Of a stretch of 64,000 bases of DNA, positions 45,983-55,361 are shown in pieces; the stretch's first letter is position 1; every line of letters begins with the position of its first letter. Under the pieces are notes generated by a model that saw nothing but the letters and a program-made list of their open reading frames with translations, was not told where the DNA came from and ran no database searches. Source of the stretch: Bradymonadales bacterium (lineage in GTDB: Bacteria; Myxococcota_A; Bradymonadia; JAFGEP01); contig JAFGEP010000055.1 of NCBI GenBank assembly GCA_016931535.1, positions 1 through 64,000 of the forward strand. Reading direction: 5' to 3'. Position numbers and translations under genes: made by a program.

Positions 45983-47095
45983 ATGTCTATCAACATCACT
46001 ATCCCGCTGGACGCTCTGAACGACGCCAAGGTGGCACGCACGATGGCTGAACTGATGCTGGCTTTAGGGCATGTCAAAGCAGAAGGGCTGAGAAAACAGG
46101 AGGGGGCCGCCTTGCTTCCATTACCTGAACAGCCGGCCACCCCTGCGCCGGCGACTGCACCCCGCCGAGGCAGAGGGAGGCCTCCCAAGCCAAAGACACC
46201 GGCCGCACCACCCCCAGCGCAACCCCCGCTCACCGGAACCTTGAAGGAGCAGTTCGACCAGTTCATGGAACGCTTGCCCGATCAGTCCCGCAAGTTCCTC
46301 GACCTGGTGCGCGACAGAAAAGTGCTCACCATGTCCGAGGCCATGGAAGGCTTGGGAGTCACCATACCCAAGACCATGGGCGGCATCACCGGATCCATCG
46401 GACGTTGGGCTCCTCTCAGAGGGTTACCGGTCCCCTACGTGGCCGGCAAAAATGACAAGGGGGAACGGATCTGGACCTGGACCCTGGAGGAGGTCGGTCA
46501 ACCACAAAAACGGAAACGAGGCCGTCCACCCAAGGCCAAGACCGAACAGGAAGGCCAGGTCGCCGCACCCCGCAGGCCCAGAGGGCGTCCGCCCAAGAAG
46601 CCCGCGGCCCCGGCAGAGCCTTCCGAGCCATCTGAGCCTGAGCCTATCGTCATCTTGCCCGACGAGACGCTGGCAGAAGGTGCCCGGGAAATCTTCGAGG
46701 ACGAACGGTACAAGGATTTCCTCGATGACATGAGAGACCTTTCCCGTCGATTCCTCCTGCTGCTCAGCCGGAAGGGAGAGGTCACCCTGTCCGAGGCCCT
46801 CGCCGAGTTCGGGCTCACAGGAGCCAACGCCATGGGCGGAGTCATCGGTCCCCTCAAAAGGCGTGCCCGCGATTTCGGGCTCGCCGTTCCGTTCGTGGTC
46901 TCCACGAATGCCGAGGGGGAGCGGATTTGGCAGTGGCGAAACCCGTTGCGCAAGGGACGGACCACCCCGCCCCAGACGGAGGAGCCTCAGCCCGCGGAGG
47001 TGGAGACCGAAGAGGAGTCGACCGAAGCCGGCGCCTCTTCCTTCTCCGGAGTCCGACGACGACGCAAGGGGGATACCGAGGCCACACCCCTCTAA
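45983..47095 (+). CDS. Triple AT-hook DNA-binding protein with duplicated domain
   Basis: 370 residues. Three AT-hook motifs are exact: RGRGRPPKPK (about 62-71), KRGRPPKAK (about 178-186) and RPRGRPPKK (about 198-206), each in Pro/Ala/Lys-rich linkers. Two copies of an ~80-residue domain lie at 85-168 and 242-319: 'SRKFLDLVRDRKVLTMSEAM' and 'SRRFLLLLSRKGEVTLSEAL' align, then 'MGGITGSIGR' and 'MGGVIGPLKR', then 'LPVPYV...NDKGERIWTW' and 'LAVPFV...NAEGERIWQW'. The domain looks like a small winged or helical fold but I cannot name it. The AT-hooks predict minor-groove binding to A+T DNA, so this may be a nucleoid-architectural protein or regulator. N-terminal ~30 residues form a helix, perhaps for dimerisation. 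C-terminal tail is acidic then basic. Confidence 0.85.
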   Translation: MSINITIPLDALNDAKVARTMAELMLALGHVKAEGLRKQEGAALLPLPEQPATPAPATAPRRGRGRPPKPKTPAAPPPAQPPLTGTLKEQFDQFMERLPDQSRKFLDLVRDRKVLTMSEAMEGLGVTIPKTMGGITGSIGRWAPLRGLPVPYVAGKNDKGERIWTWTLEEVGQPQKRKRGRPPKAKTEQEGQVAAPRRPRGRPPKKPAAPAEPSEPSEPEPIVILPDETLAEGAREIFEDERYKDFLDDMRDLSRRFLLLLSRKGEVTLSEALAEFGLTGANAMGGVIGPLKRRARDFGLAVPFVVSTNAEGERIWQWRNPLRKGRTTPPQTEEPQPAEVETEEESTEAGASSFSGVRRRRKGDTEATPL

Positions 47096-47143
47096 CTTCC
47101 CTGGCTCCACGCTGCCTTCGACCTCCAGACCCAGGTAACGGAT

Positions 47144-48016
47144 ATGCGCTATGTCGGGCCTCTGTTTCGGCCCCCCTCGGAAGCGGATAGTCTCATTCTT
47201 CAGGCGACCATCGGTTGCTCCCATAACCTGTGCACCTACTGTGCGATGTACCGCGACAAGCGCTTCGCGATCCGGGATCTCGACGAATGCCTGGTCGATC
47301 TGCAACAGGCCGCCAGCCACCTCGGGCCCAGGGTGCACAAGCTATTCGTGGCCGACGGCGACAGCCTGATCTTGCCGATGGACCACTGGCGGGCGATCCT
47401 GACGTCCGCTTATCGCCTTTTCGGAAATCTCACTCGGGTCTCCTGTTACGCCCGCTCGCGCAACATCCTGGACAAGAGCGGCCGGGACCTCCAGGAGCTC
47501 AGAGAGCTCGGCTTGACCTTGCTCTACCTGGGGCCGGAATCGGGAGACCCGGTCACCCTCAAACGGCTGGTCAAAGGGGAGACCGCAAAAGAGCATGGTG
47601 AGGCCGCCCGACGCGCCCACGCCGCTGGGCTGCAGTTGAGCGTCATCACCCTTCTGGGGGCCGGTGGTGTAGAGCGTTCCCGAGAGCATGCCGAAGCCAC
47701 GGCCGATCTGATCACCGCCATGGATCCCGAGTTCCTTTCGGCCTTGACCTTGATGATGGTCGAGGATACTCCCCTGGCCAGACTGGAACAGCGGGGTGGC
47801 TTTACCCTGCCGGACATCCATGGCCTTCTGAGTGAGCTGCGCACCATCGTGGATCGTGCCCGCCCCACCAATGCCCTGTTTCGCACCAACCATGCCTCCA
47901 ACTACCTGCCTCTGGCGGGGCGGTTGCCGCAGGACCGCGATCGACTGCTGCAGCTGCTCGACCAGGCGCTTTCTGGGGAGATCGCGCTCAAGCCCGAGTG
48001 GCTGAGGGGGTTGTAG
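47144..48016 (+). CDS. Radical SAM protein
   Basis: 290 residues. Iron-sulfur motif C-x4-C-x2-C in GCSHNLCTYCAMYRDKRF (residues about 25-33), a known variant for a group with 'GCPHNKCTFC'. Further 'LFVADGDSL', 'LTLLYLGPESGDPVTL' and 'LSVITLLGAGG' form the half TIM barrel. The substrate is unknown. It starts 48 bp after the AT-hook gene and may be co-transcribed. A link to the PqqD-like protein 40 kb away is possible only in principle. Confidence 0.88.
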   Translation: MRYVGPLFRPPSEADSLILQATIGCSHNLCTYCAMYRDKRFAIRDLDECLVDLQQAASHLGPRVHKLFVADGDSLILPMDHWRAILTSAYRLFGNLTRVSCYARSRNILDKSGRDLQELRELGLTLLYLGPESGDPVTLKRLVKGETAKEHGEAARRAHAAGLQLSVITLLGAGGVERSREHAEATADLITAMDPEFLSALTLMMVEDTPLARLEQRGGFTLPDIHGLLSELRTIVDRARPTNALFRTNHASNYLPLAGRLPQDRDRLLQLLDQALSGEIALKPEWLRGL

Positions 48017-48070
48017 TCCTCCGGCGGTCAGTGGGGGTATGTTCTTTTCTCGAGTTGGGAATCACGCCCC

Positions 48071-49066
48071 TTAGTGGTCCAGGTGCTCCCCCAAAAAAGC
48101 AACCTGGTCTTGCCAGCATTCTTGCGCCGATCTGGCAAAATAAAAGGCATGAAAGGCGTGGACTCCGCCAGGATAGTAACGGGTCCGGCAAGGGATCTCC
48201 AATCGCTCCAGAGCAGATTGGAGCCGCTGGGTGTCCTCTTCGAGCGGGTCTTTCGTGCCCACGAAGGCGAAGAAGGAAGGGAAGTGGTCTGGAGATTGGC
48301 TGCACTGTTCCAGAACAACCAGCGGGTCGGCCAGGGCGAGATCGCTCTCCGTCAGCTCGTTTCTGCGGGCCAGGTAGGATTGGCTCACCGCACTGATACG
48401 ATCCCGAACCAGGACCGAAAGGCGCCTATTTCCCCAAAACCGCTCCGGATGACTCACTTGCAGCATTCCACAGGCCGCGATCACCGTGCGCGGCCTCACG
48501 TCGGCCGCAAAAAGCTCCTGCGTCCAGTGTTCCGGCCGCTCGAAGCGACATGCGATCGCGAGAGAGGTTGCCAGATTGGCTCCCGCCGACTCTCCCGAGA
48601 AATGGATCCGTTCCGGATCGCCACCCCACTCGGCCACATTTTTTTTGACCCAGACCGCTGCACGACAACAGTCGATCAAACCGTCGGGAAAGGGATGAGC
48701 CGGGGTCAGCCGATAGTTGATATTGACGACGACCATCCCCTGATCGGCAAATAGCCGCCCCATCAGCCAGTGGGTATCTTTCGACAGGATGCGAAAACCT
48801 CCCCCATGAATATAGAGCATCACCGGAAGTGGCCCCGATCTCTCCCTCGGGCGATAGATATCGCAGGTATGAAAGTGATCGCCGTCGGCCAGATAAGGGA
48901 CATTTTTCACCCGTTCGATCCGCCGGCCAACGGATCGGAGCTGGGGATGCAGCTTGCCCAGCAGGCTCAGGGTCCGGATCGATCCGTCGATCAAGGCCAG
49001 GCTGGCTCTTTTCCGTACCTCCACCAGCAGGGGTCGGCTCGTGAGACGCTCGAATCTGCTTTCCAT
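48071..49066 (-). CDS. Alpha/beta hydrolase, HSL-type esterase
   Basis: 331 residues from an ATG with GGAGA 10 nt upstream. HSL-family marks: 'LYIHGGGF' oxyanion loop, 'INYRLTPAHPFPDGLIDC', nucleophile 'HFSGESAGANLA', acid Asp in 'VGTKDPLEED' and the His in 'GGVHAFHAF'. It probably hydrolyses small carboxylic esters. It lies 26 bp after the tolC-like gene and is the last gene of the efflux operon. Confidence 0.9.
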   Translation of the reverse strand: MESRFERLTSRPLLVEVRKRASLALIDGSIRTLSLLGKLHPQLRSVGRRIERVKNVPYLADGDHFHTCDIYRPRERSGPLPVMLYIHGGGFRILSKDTHWLMGRLFADQGMVVVNINYRLTPAHPFPDGLIDCCRAAVWVKKNVAEWGGDPERIHFSGESAGANLATSLAIACRFERPEHWTQELFAADVRPRTVIAACGMLQVSHPERFWGNRRLSVLVRDRISAVSQSYLARRNELTESDLALADPLVVLEQCSQSPDHFPSFFAFVGTKDPLEEDTQRLQSALERLEIPCRTRYYPGGVHAFHAFYFARSAQECWQDQVAFLGEHLDH

Positions 49067-49092
49067 GGTTCGCCGCTCTCCGCCGATCGGAA

Positions 49093-50487
49093 TCAGGGCC
49101 GCCAGATGCGACCGGTCAGGGAGTAGATGTGCGCATTCTGTCGGGCAAGGGCAAGCTCGGTCTGGACCACCCTCGTCTGCACAGCAAAAAGCCGGGTCTC
49201 TGCCTCCATCAGGTCGAGCTGGGTTCCCACCCCTTGATTGTACACCGCCTGGGCCAGCCGGTGTGCCTGCTCGGCGAGCTGGAGCTGCTGCTGGGCCAGC
49301 TCCAGGTCCGATTCGAGCTGTCTGCGCTGCAGGAAGGCCCGCTGGATGTCGCTTCGGATCTGGGCCAGCGCCTGTCTGAGGCTGTGGTCGGCGGCCATCT
49401 CTTCGGCAGCCCGCTGATCTCGCTGAGCCAGGCGGATGCCGCCCAGAAAGAGGGGCCACACCAGCTTGAGGGTCACATCCCAGCGCAGGTTTTCGTCGCT
49501 GAAGGCGGTCGCCCGGGCGAGGTTGAGATTGAAGGCGGCGTCGAAGATCGGAGCCCAGCTCCAGGCGACCTCCCGGCTGGCGTTCTGGGCCAGCTCCAGC
49601 GCGACCCGGGCGCTGACGACCTGGGGGTGGTGCTCCATCGCCGCCTGGATCACCTCCGCCGGGTCGGAGAAGGTAGGCGGAGAGGGGGGGAGGGCCACGT
49701 CGAAGTCGGGGTCGGTCTGCAGCAGCATGGCCGTCTGGGTGCGCAGATCCTCGAAGGCGCTACCCAGCTGCTCGACCTGGTTGACCGCCTCCGAGAGGGA
49801 GAGCTGGGCCCGCAGCACGTCCAGCTCGATGGTCATGCCCAGGTTGAAGCGGCTCTGGACGTTCTCCAGGCTGAGCCGGCGTGTTTCCACGTTACGGTTG
49901 GCCACCGCCTGCATCTCGCGCAGGGTGACCAGGCCGTAGTACAGCTCGGTGATCCCCTGGCCCAGCCGGATGCGCCCCTGGTCCAGCATGTGCTGCCCCT
50001 GCTCCAAGGCGAGGTCGGCCGAGTCGTACTGGACGAGGGTGCGGGGCTCGAACTGGACCGAGACCGATCCTCCGGCCCGGTAGTCCTCCTGGTGCTGGAT
50101 GATCAAGGGCTCGAATTGCAGGGAGGGGGGCGGATCGAGGCCCAGGTTCTGAAGGACCGGCCCCAGCCCCTCGAAGTAGCCGAGCAGTGGTTCCAGGCTG
50201 CTGGTGAAGTCGGCGGTGGTTTCGTGGTCCAGGTGCATGTAGACGCCGTAGGCCACCACGCGGGGAAGCCACTGGGATCGGACCTGGGCGGTGAGGGTGG
50301 AGATCGCCTCGACCCGGGCAGAGGCGGCCTGGAGTTCCAGGTTCTGTGCCAGCGCCAGGTCGATCGCCTCCTGGAGGCTGAGGATCCGGGAAAAGGAGGC
50401 CGGTTCTTCGGCTGCCGCCCCCGCTGGTGGGTAGGCAACCAGGTACCACGAGAAGGTGGCCAGCACCGCCATCGGAAGGAGTCGCAT
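49093..50487 (-). CDS. TolC-family outer-membrane efflux protein
   Basis: 464 residues with a signal peptide (MRLLPMAVLATFSWYLVAY..., cleaved near AGA-A). Two repeated helical halves with the usual 'LSLQEAIDLALAQNLELQAA', 'ELYYGLVTL', 'LDVLRAQLSLSEAVNQ', 'AVYNQGVGTQLDLMEAETRL' (each part of a helical hairpin). Forms the outer-membrane channel of the tripartite pump. Start ATG overlaps the pump stop (TGATG), with GGGGAG upstream. A longer open frame lies inside the pump gene and is not real. Confidence 0.93.
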   Translation of the reverse strand: MRLLPMAVLATFSWYLVAYPPAGAAAEEPASFSRILSLQEAIDLALAQNLELQAASARVEAISTLTAQVRSQWLPRVVAYGVYMHLDHETTADFTSSLEPLLGYFEGLGPVLQNLGLDPPPSLQFEPLIIQHQEDYRAGGSVSVQFEPRTLVQYDSADLALEQGQHMLDQGRIRLGQGITELYYGLVTLREMQAVANRNVETRRLSLENVQSRFNLGMTIELDVLRAQLSLSEAVNQVEQLGSAFEDLRTQTAMLLQTDPDFDVALPPSPPTFSDPAEVIQAAMEHHPQVVSARVALELAQNASREVAWSWAPIFDAAFNLNLARATAFSDENLRWDVTLKLVWPLFLGGIRLAQRDQRAAEEMAADHSLRQALAQIRSDIQRAFLQRRQLESDLELAQQQLQLAEQAHRLAQAVYNQGVGTQLDLMEAETRLFAVQTRVVQTELALARQNAHIYSLTGRIWRP

Positions 50488-53400
50488 CAGACCGTCTCCC
50501 CAGGTTGGGTACCGCTCGCCTCCTGCTGTTTCGCCCACTTCCTTCGCTGGAAGTAGCGGAAGGGCTCGGTCAAGCGATAGACGACCGGAATCACCACCAG
50601 GGTCACTGCCGTGCTGACCAGCAACCCACCGATGACGGCGATGCCGACGGGGCGCCACATGTCGCTGCCGCTCCCGGTGGCGGTCGCCAGCGGAATGGCA
50701 CCGCAGATGGTGGTCAAGGCGGTCATCAACACCGGTCGAAGCCGGGTACGCCCCGACTCCAGGATCGCCTCCTTGAGGTCCAGTCCCCGTTGGCGCGCCT
50801 GGTTGATGAAGTCCACCAGGATGATGCCGTTGTTGACCACGATCCCCATCAGGATGATCAGGCCCAAAAAGGCGTAGGCGGTGAGCGATTCGCCAGTCAG
50901 CATCAGAAAGAGAAAGGTGCCGGTGAAGGCGAAGGGAACGGAGAACATGATGACCAACGGGTCGATCAGGCTCTCGTACTGGGCCGCCATGACCATGTAG
51001 ACCAGGATGATGGCGAAGATGATGACGGTCAAGAGATCGGCCAGCGTCTCCTGCTGGCTCTCGATCTGCCCGCCATAGATGATCTGGGTTCCCGCCGGCA
51101 GCTCCGTTGGGTCGAGGGCCTGCTCCAGGTCGGCGATGATCTCCCCCATCGATCGGCCGGTGACGTCCGCCTCGATGGAGGCGATGCGGTGCTTGTTGCG
51201 GTGCCGGATCTGGATCAGGGCGGTGTCCTCGCGGATCTCGCCGATGGAGGCGAAGGGGACGGAGTCGCCGCTCAAGCTGGGCGCCTCGAGGTTGGCCAGG
51301 TCGCTCACGTTGTCGCGGAAGGGGCGCTGGTACAGCAGGCGAACCCCCATGTCCTCCCCGTGCAGCCGGATGCGGGTCACCTCCTCTCCCACCATGGCGG
51401 TCCGCAACGCCAGGGCGGCGTAGGCCAGGGGCACGCCCAGCTCGCTGGCCTGGTCCCGGTTGACCTCCAGGCGAAGCTCGGGACGAGCGTCAAATGCAGT
51501 GGTGCTGGGGGCAACCACCCCCTCGATGGCCTCCAGAATGGCCAGGACGGCCTGCGCGGCCCGGGGGAGATCGTCGGGGTCGGGTGTCGAGACCTGGACC
51601 TGGATCGCTCTTCCACCTCCCATGATGACACGAAACATGGAATGGCCTGTGGCGGTGCTGACCGACACCACATCGGGCCAGTCCTCGAAACGGCTTCTCA
51701 GATCCGCGGCGATCTCGACGTCGGTGCGCCCGCGCTCTTCGGGGGGCACCAGCCGCAACGAGATCTCCACGATATGGCTCCCTTCCTGCTCGCCGATCAC
51801 CGTCACCAGCCCCGAAGGGGATTCTCCCGCCCGCAGGAAGTAGCCGTCAACTTCGGGGGTCTCCCGGAGGATCTCGACGATCCGCCGACCCACCTCTGCG
51901 CTGGTTTCCACCCGGGTGCCCATGGGCAGCGCCACCGAGAAGGTGACCTCGCTGGCGTCGATCTCCTTGAGCAGGTCGATCTTGACCTGGGAGGCCAAGA
52001 CCACCGTGATCCAGACGATCACGGCTACTGCCAAGACGACCAGCCAGCGCAGGCGCAACGCCGTTCGCAGCAGGTACTGGTAGAGGCTGTCCAGCGCCCG
52101 GATCGGCAGCATGGTGAAGCGGCGGATGCGCTCCCCCGGGCTCGCCAGACCGGATCGCTCCACGGCGTGCAGCCACCAGGCCGACAGCATGGGGGTCAAG
52201 GTCATCGCCGTGAACAGGCTGGCCCCCAGAGCGGCGATGACCACCACGCTGAACTGGGTGGCAAAGACTCCGATCATGCCGCTGATCAGGATCAGCGGCC
52301 CGAAGATGCAGACCGTGGTCAAGGTGGAAGCCAGCACCGCCGGCGCCACCTCCAGGGTGCCATGGACGGCGGCGCGGGTGGGGGAGGCGCCCCGCTCCAG
52401 GTGGCGGATGATGTTCTCCAGCACCACGATGCTGTTGTCCACCACCATTCCCACGGAAACAGCCATGGCGACCAGGGTCAGGGTGTTGATGGTGTATCCG
52501 AACAGGTGCATGGCCAACAGGACGAACAGCAGCGAGGTGGGGATGGACAACGAGATGATCAGGCTGGGGCCGATCCGCTGGACAAACACCATCACCACCA
52601 CGATCACGAACAGAGCGGCGAAGGCCAACGCCAGCTTGAGGTTGTCCAGCATGGTCAGGATGAACAGAGAGCTGTCCACGATGATCTTGAGGTCCAGGTC
52701 GTCCGGTAGCAGCCTTCGAATCCGCTCGGCCTCCTCCCGGACGCGCCGAGCCACCTCGATCGTGTTGGCCCCCGACTGCTTCTGCACGATCAGGATGGCC
52801 GCCTCCTCCCCCCGGACCTCGGCGATATCCCGGAACTCGATGGTGGAGAGCCGGACGGTGGCCACATCTTTGAGCCGGATCAGCTGACCGTACTCTCCGG
52901 CCCCCACCACCAGCTCTTCCATCTGGCTGACATTCTGAAACTCACCGGGTAGGCGGACGGCATACTCCATCTCGCCGACCTCCACGTAGCCCGCGGGGGC
53001 GGAGACATTGCCGCCCGCCAGGGCCCGGCCTACCTGCTCCAGGGTCAGGCCCCGATCCGCCAGGGCGCGCGGGTTGACCTCCACCCGGACCTCGTTCATG
53101 GGCGCGTTGAGCGGGATCACCGCCCCCACCCCCGGGATCCGTCCCATCGGCTGGGCGATCTGCTGATCGATGAAGCGGGCATACCGATCCAGCTCCCCAC
53201 TGTGACTGGTCACCCCCAAGAACATGACCGGCAGCAGCGAGGAGCCCAGGCGCAGCAGCTTCGGATCGACGATCCCCTCGGGAAGGAAGAAGCTGGCGAT
53301 GTCCAGGGCGTCCCGCACCTCGTTGGTGGCCTCATCCAGGTTGGTTCCCAGCTCGAAGGCCAGGCTCACCACCGACAGGTTGTCCCGGGAGACGCTGTAG

Positions 53401-53639
53401 ATCTCGTCCAGGTTGGCCAGGTTTCCGACGTTCTCCTCGATGACGTTGGTGAGGTTCTCCTCCACGTCGACCGCCGAAGCGCCGGGCCACAGGGTGATGA
53501 TGGAGACGTAGGGCACTTCGACATCCGGCAGCATGTCCACCGGGATGCGACGGGAGATCATGAAGGCCCACAGCGCGAGCGCACCGAAGATCATCAAGAC
53601 GGTGATCCTCCGCCTGACGGCCAGCGATACAAATCCCAT
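50487..53639 (-). CDS. RND efflux pump, HAE1/AcrB-like
   Basis: 1050 residues, full length for the hydrophobe/amphiphile efflux family. It has 12 predicted helices; N-terminal 'FVSLAVRRRITVLMIFGALAL'; 'DVEVPYVSIITLWPGASAVDVEENLTNVIEE' (outline); in TM4 'VAMAVSVGMVVDNSIVVLENI' with the proton-relay Asp; and late 'AYAFLGLIILMGIVVNNGIIL'. It exports drugs or other amphiphiles by proton flow, through the adaptor and TolC neighbours encoded on either side (3 bp gap upstream, overlap downstream). Confidence 0.95.
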   Translation of the reverse strand: MGFVSLAVRRRITVLMIFGALALWAFMISRRIPVDMLPDVEVPYVSIITLWPGASAVDVEENLTNVIEENVGNLANLDEIYSVSRDNLSVVSLAFELGTNLDEATNEVRDALDIASFFLPEGIVDPKLLRLGSSLLPVMFLGVTSHSGELDRYARFIDQQIAQPMGRIPGVGAVIPLNAPMNEVRVEVNPRALADRGLTLEQVGRALAGGNVSAPAGYVEVGEMEYAVRLPGEFQNVSQMEELVVGAGEYGQLIRLKDVATVRLSTIEFRDIAEVRGEEAAILIVQKQSGANTIEVARRVREEAERIRRLLPDDLDLKIIVDSSLFILTMLDNLKLALAFAALFVIVVVMVFVQRIGPSLIISLSIPTSLLFVLLAMHLFGYTINTLTLVAMAVSVGMVVDNSIVVLENIIRHLERGASPTRAAVHGTLEVAPAVLASTLTTVCIFGPLILISGMIGVFATQFSVVVIAALGASLFTAMTLTPMLSAWWLHAVERSGLASPGERIRRFTMLPIRALDSLYQYLLRTALRLRWLVVLAVAVIVWITVVLASQVKIDLLKEIDASEVTFSVALPMGTRVETSAEVGRRIVEILRETPEVDGYFLRAGESPSGLVTVIGEQEGSHIVEISLRLVPPEERGRTDVEIAADLRSRFEDWPDVVSVSTATGHSMFRVIMGGGRAIQVQVSTPDPDDLPRAAQAVLAILEAIEGVVAPSTTAFDARPELRLEVNRDQASELGVPLAYAALALRTAMVGEEVTRIRLHGEDMGVRLLYQRPFRDNVSDLANLEAPSLSGDSVPFASIGEIREDTALIQIRHRNKHRIASIEADVTGRSMGEIIADLEQALDPTELPAGTQIIYGGQIESQQETLADLLTVIIFAIILVYMVMAAQYESLIDPLVIMFSVPFAFTGTFLFLMLTGESLTAYAFLGLIILMGIVVNNGIILVDFINQARQRGLDLKEAILESGRTRLRPVLMTALTTICGAIPLATATGSGSDMWRPVGIAVIGGLLVSTAVTLVVIPVVYRLTEPFRYFQRRKWAKQQEASGTQPGETV

Positions 53640-53642
53640 GGG

Positions 53643-54878
53643 CTACTCCTCACCGCCGTCGCAAGTCGGCTGACGGGTCGGTCGCACCTCCATCCCCTCT
53701 CCCAACGTGGTCCAGCCGCGCTCGACGATGAGATCGCCCGGGGCCAGACCCTCCAGCACCGGGTAGTGCTGGTCCTGCAGCGACCCCAGCAACACCTCGA
53801 TCTGCCGGACCGTCCTGCCATCCGGATTGAGGGCGAACAGAGTGCCGCGATCCCCCTCCACCCGGGTGATGGCATGTCTCGGCAAGATGGGACGGACCAC
53901 CTGCCCCAGGTTGATGCGCAGGACCGCCGACCCCCCGTGGCGCAACCGACCGTCCGAGTTGTCCAGCAAGGTCCAGACTCTCAAGGTTCGAGAGCGCAGA
54001 TCCAGGTCGGGCGACACGTGATCCAGGGTGCCTTCCATCTCGGTGCCATCGGACAGGATGACAGTGGCCGGGATGCCCACCCGGACCCGTTGGGCGTATC
54101 GCTCCGGCACGTTGGCGATGACCCGGATCTGGGACGGGTCGAGCAGCACAAATAACGGGGTGGGCGGGAAGTTGGTGATGAGCTGTCCCACCTCCACCAG
54201 TCGGTGGGCGACCACCCCATCGAAGGGGGCGCGGATCTCCGAATCGCTCGCCAGGTCCTGGGCCTGCCGCAGCTGCGTGCGCAACATGCGTACATGGGCG
54301 TCCGCCTGGTTGACCAGCTGCTCCAGGGTCGCCACCGTGGTCTGGACCTGCTCGAGCTGCTGATCGGTGGCGGCTCCTTGCTCGCGCAAAGCCTGGACAC
54401 GGGACAGCTCGATGCGGGCCTGCTCCAGCTGCAGCCGAGCCTGGTTGAGCTGCGCTTCGGCCATGTCGATGCCGGCCCGGGCCACGTTCACGTTCAGGTC
54501 CTGGGCCTCCATGCTCATGGTGGCCAGGACCGTCTCGTCGCCCACGACCTCATCTCCTTCGTCCACCCGCAGCTCGGAGATCCACCCCGGACTGCGCGCG
54601 ATCACCGCCGTCTGGCGAGAGGCCATCAGGTTGGCCCTCAGCTCCAGCTCGTCGGTGACCATCTCGCTGACGACCTCGGCCACTTGAACACAGGGCGCGC
54701 GCCTGCCCGGTTCTTCGGCGTCGGGGTCCGTCTCCTGAGGGACGCAGCCCGACGCCAGCCACGACACCCAGCACCACGGAAGGACGGCAACAAGCAACCC
54801 GAGTTCCCACCTTCCCACACGGTTCATTGCCCGGCCCGTACCAACCGGCTCGGCTCGCAACATCATCCCAACATCCAT
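53643..54878 (-). CDS. RND periplasmic adaptor lipoprotein
   Basis: About 411 residues. Lipobox WLASGC after a hydrophobic segment. Membrane-fusion-protein layout: 'GWISELRVDEGDEVVGDETVL' lipoyl half, a coiled-coil hairpin (about 135-215), 'DSEIRAPFDGVVAHRLVEVG' lipoyl half, and the beta-barrel region 'VRVGIPATV'. It bridges the pump and TolC. Start uncertain: ATG at 54878 sits 4 bp after the upstream stop; ATG at 54827 gives a more compact signal peptide. Confidence 0.92.
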   Translation of the reverse strand: MDVGMMLRAEPVGTGRAMNRVGRWELGLLVAVLPWCWVSWLASGCVPQETDPDAEEPGRRAPCVQVAEVVSEMVTDELELRANLMASRQTAVIARSPGWISELRVDEGDEVVGDETVLATMSMEAQDLNVNVARAGIDMAEAQLNQARLQLEQARIELSRVQALREQGAATDQQLEQVQTTVATLEQLVNQADAHVRMLRTQLRQAQDLASDSEIRAPFDGVVAHRLVEVGQLITNFPPTPLFVLLDPSQIRVIANVPERYAQRVRVGIPATVILSDGTEMEGTLDHVSPDLDLRSRTLRVWTLLDNSDGRLRHGGSAVLRINLGQVVRPILPRHAITRVEGDRGTLFALNPDGRTVRQIEVLLGSLQDQHYPVLEGLAPGDLIVERGWTTLGEGMEVRPTRQPTCDGGEE

Positions 54879-54882
54879 GGAA

Positions 54883-55155
54883 TCACTCGATCTCATCGGC
54901 ATCCAGCCCCTTGAGCAACGGATCGATCAACGGCTCCACGACCTGCTCGGTCAGCTCGATCTCCGTCTGGTTGAGCAAGATGGCCTGGATGACCCCTACC
55001 ACCAGGGAGAGGTAGGCCAGCACGGCGACCTGTACTCTCTGCTCGTTTCCTCGCCACTTCAACCCAGTCCGGAACAGGTCGGCGATCCGCTCTCTGGTCT
55101 CGAAGACGCGCTCACCAAACCATCGTTCCGCTCCCGAAACCCGCGGAGACTGCAT
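54883..55155 (-). CDS. Small single-pass membrane protein
   Basis: 90 residues with one membrane helix (about 43-62, VAVLAYLSLVVGVIQAILLN), basic N-terminal half and acidic C-terminus (LDADEIE). No family recognised. It heads the efflux operon, with its stop next to the adaptor start, so it may be an accessory part. There is no clear ribosome-binding site. Candidate promoter lies 80 bp upstream. Confidence 0.55.
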   Translation of the reverse strand: MQSPRVSGAERWFGERVFETRERIADLFRTGLKWRGNEQRVQVAVLAYLSLVVGVIQAILLNQTEIELTEQVVEPLIDPLLKGLDADEIE

Positions 55156-55237
55156 CTTGGAGAGTAAGATGAGGAGCCCGATCTGGGCATTCTGTCTCGA
55201 CTGGCGGACTTTTCGTTATTTGATCTCGATCGGTTCA

Positions 55238-55266
55238 GGTGTAGCGGGTGGCCATGGCGCTGTCAA
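55238..55266 (-). promoter_or_regulatory. Candidate promoter for the efflux operon
   Basis: On the minus strand a perfect TTGACA (55261-55266) and TACACC (55238-55243), 17 bp apart, about 83 bp before the small membrane protein gene. Confidence 0.45.
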
Positions 55267-55361
55267 GCGAGGGAGATGGGGACAGAGCTGGCCTTGATCT
55301 GGGGGGGGGATCCCCTACTGTGGCCGATGTTGGCGGAGCTCCGCTTTCTGGAGATCAGGAC

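Noticed and set aside
50427..52709. Very long plus-strand open frame opposite the RND pump gene
   Set aside because: His/Gln/Gly/Asp-rich, no family signal, and the minus strand encodes a full RND pump. It is a by-product of high G+C codon use.
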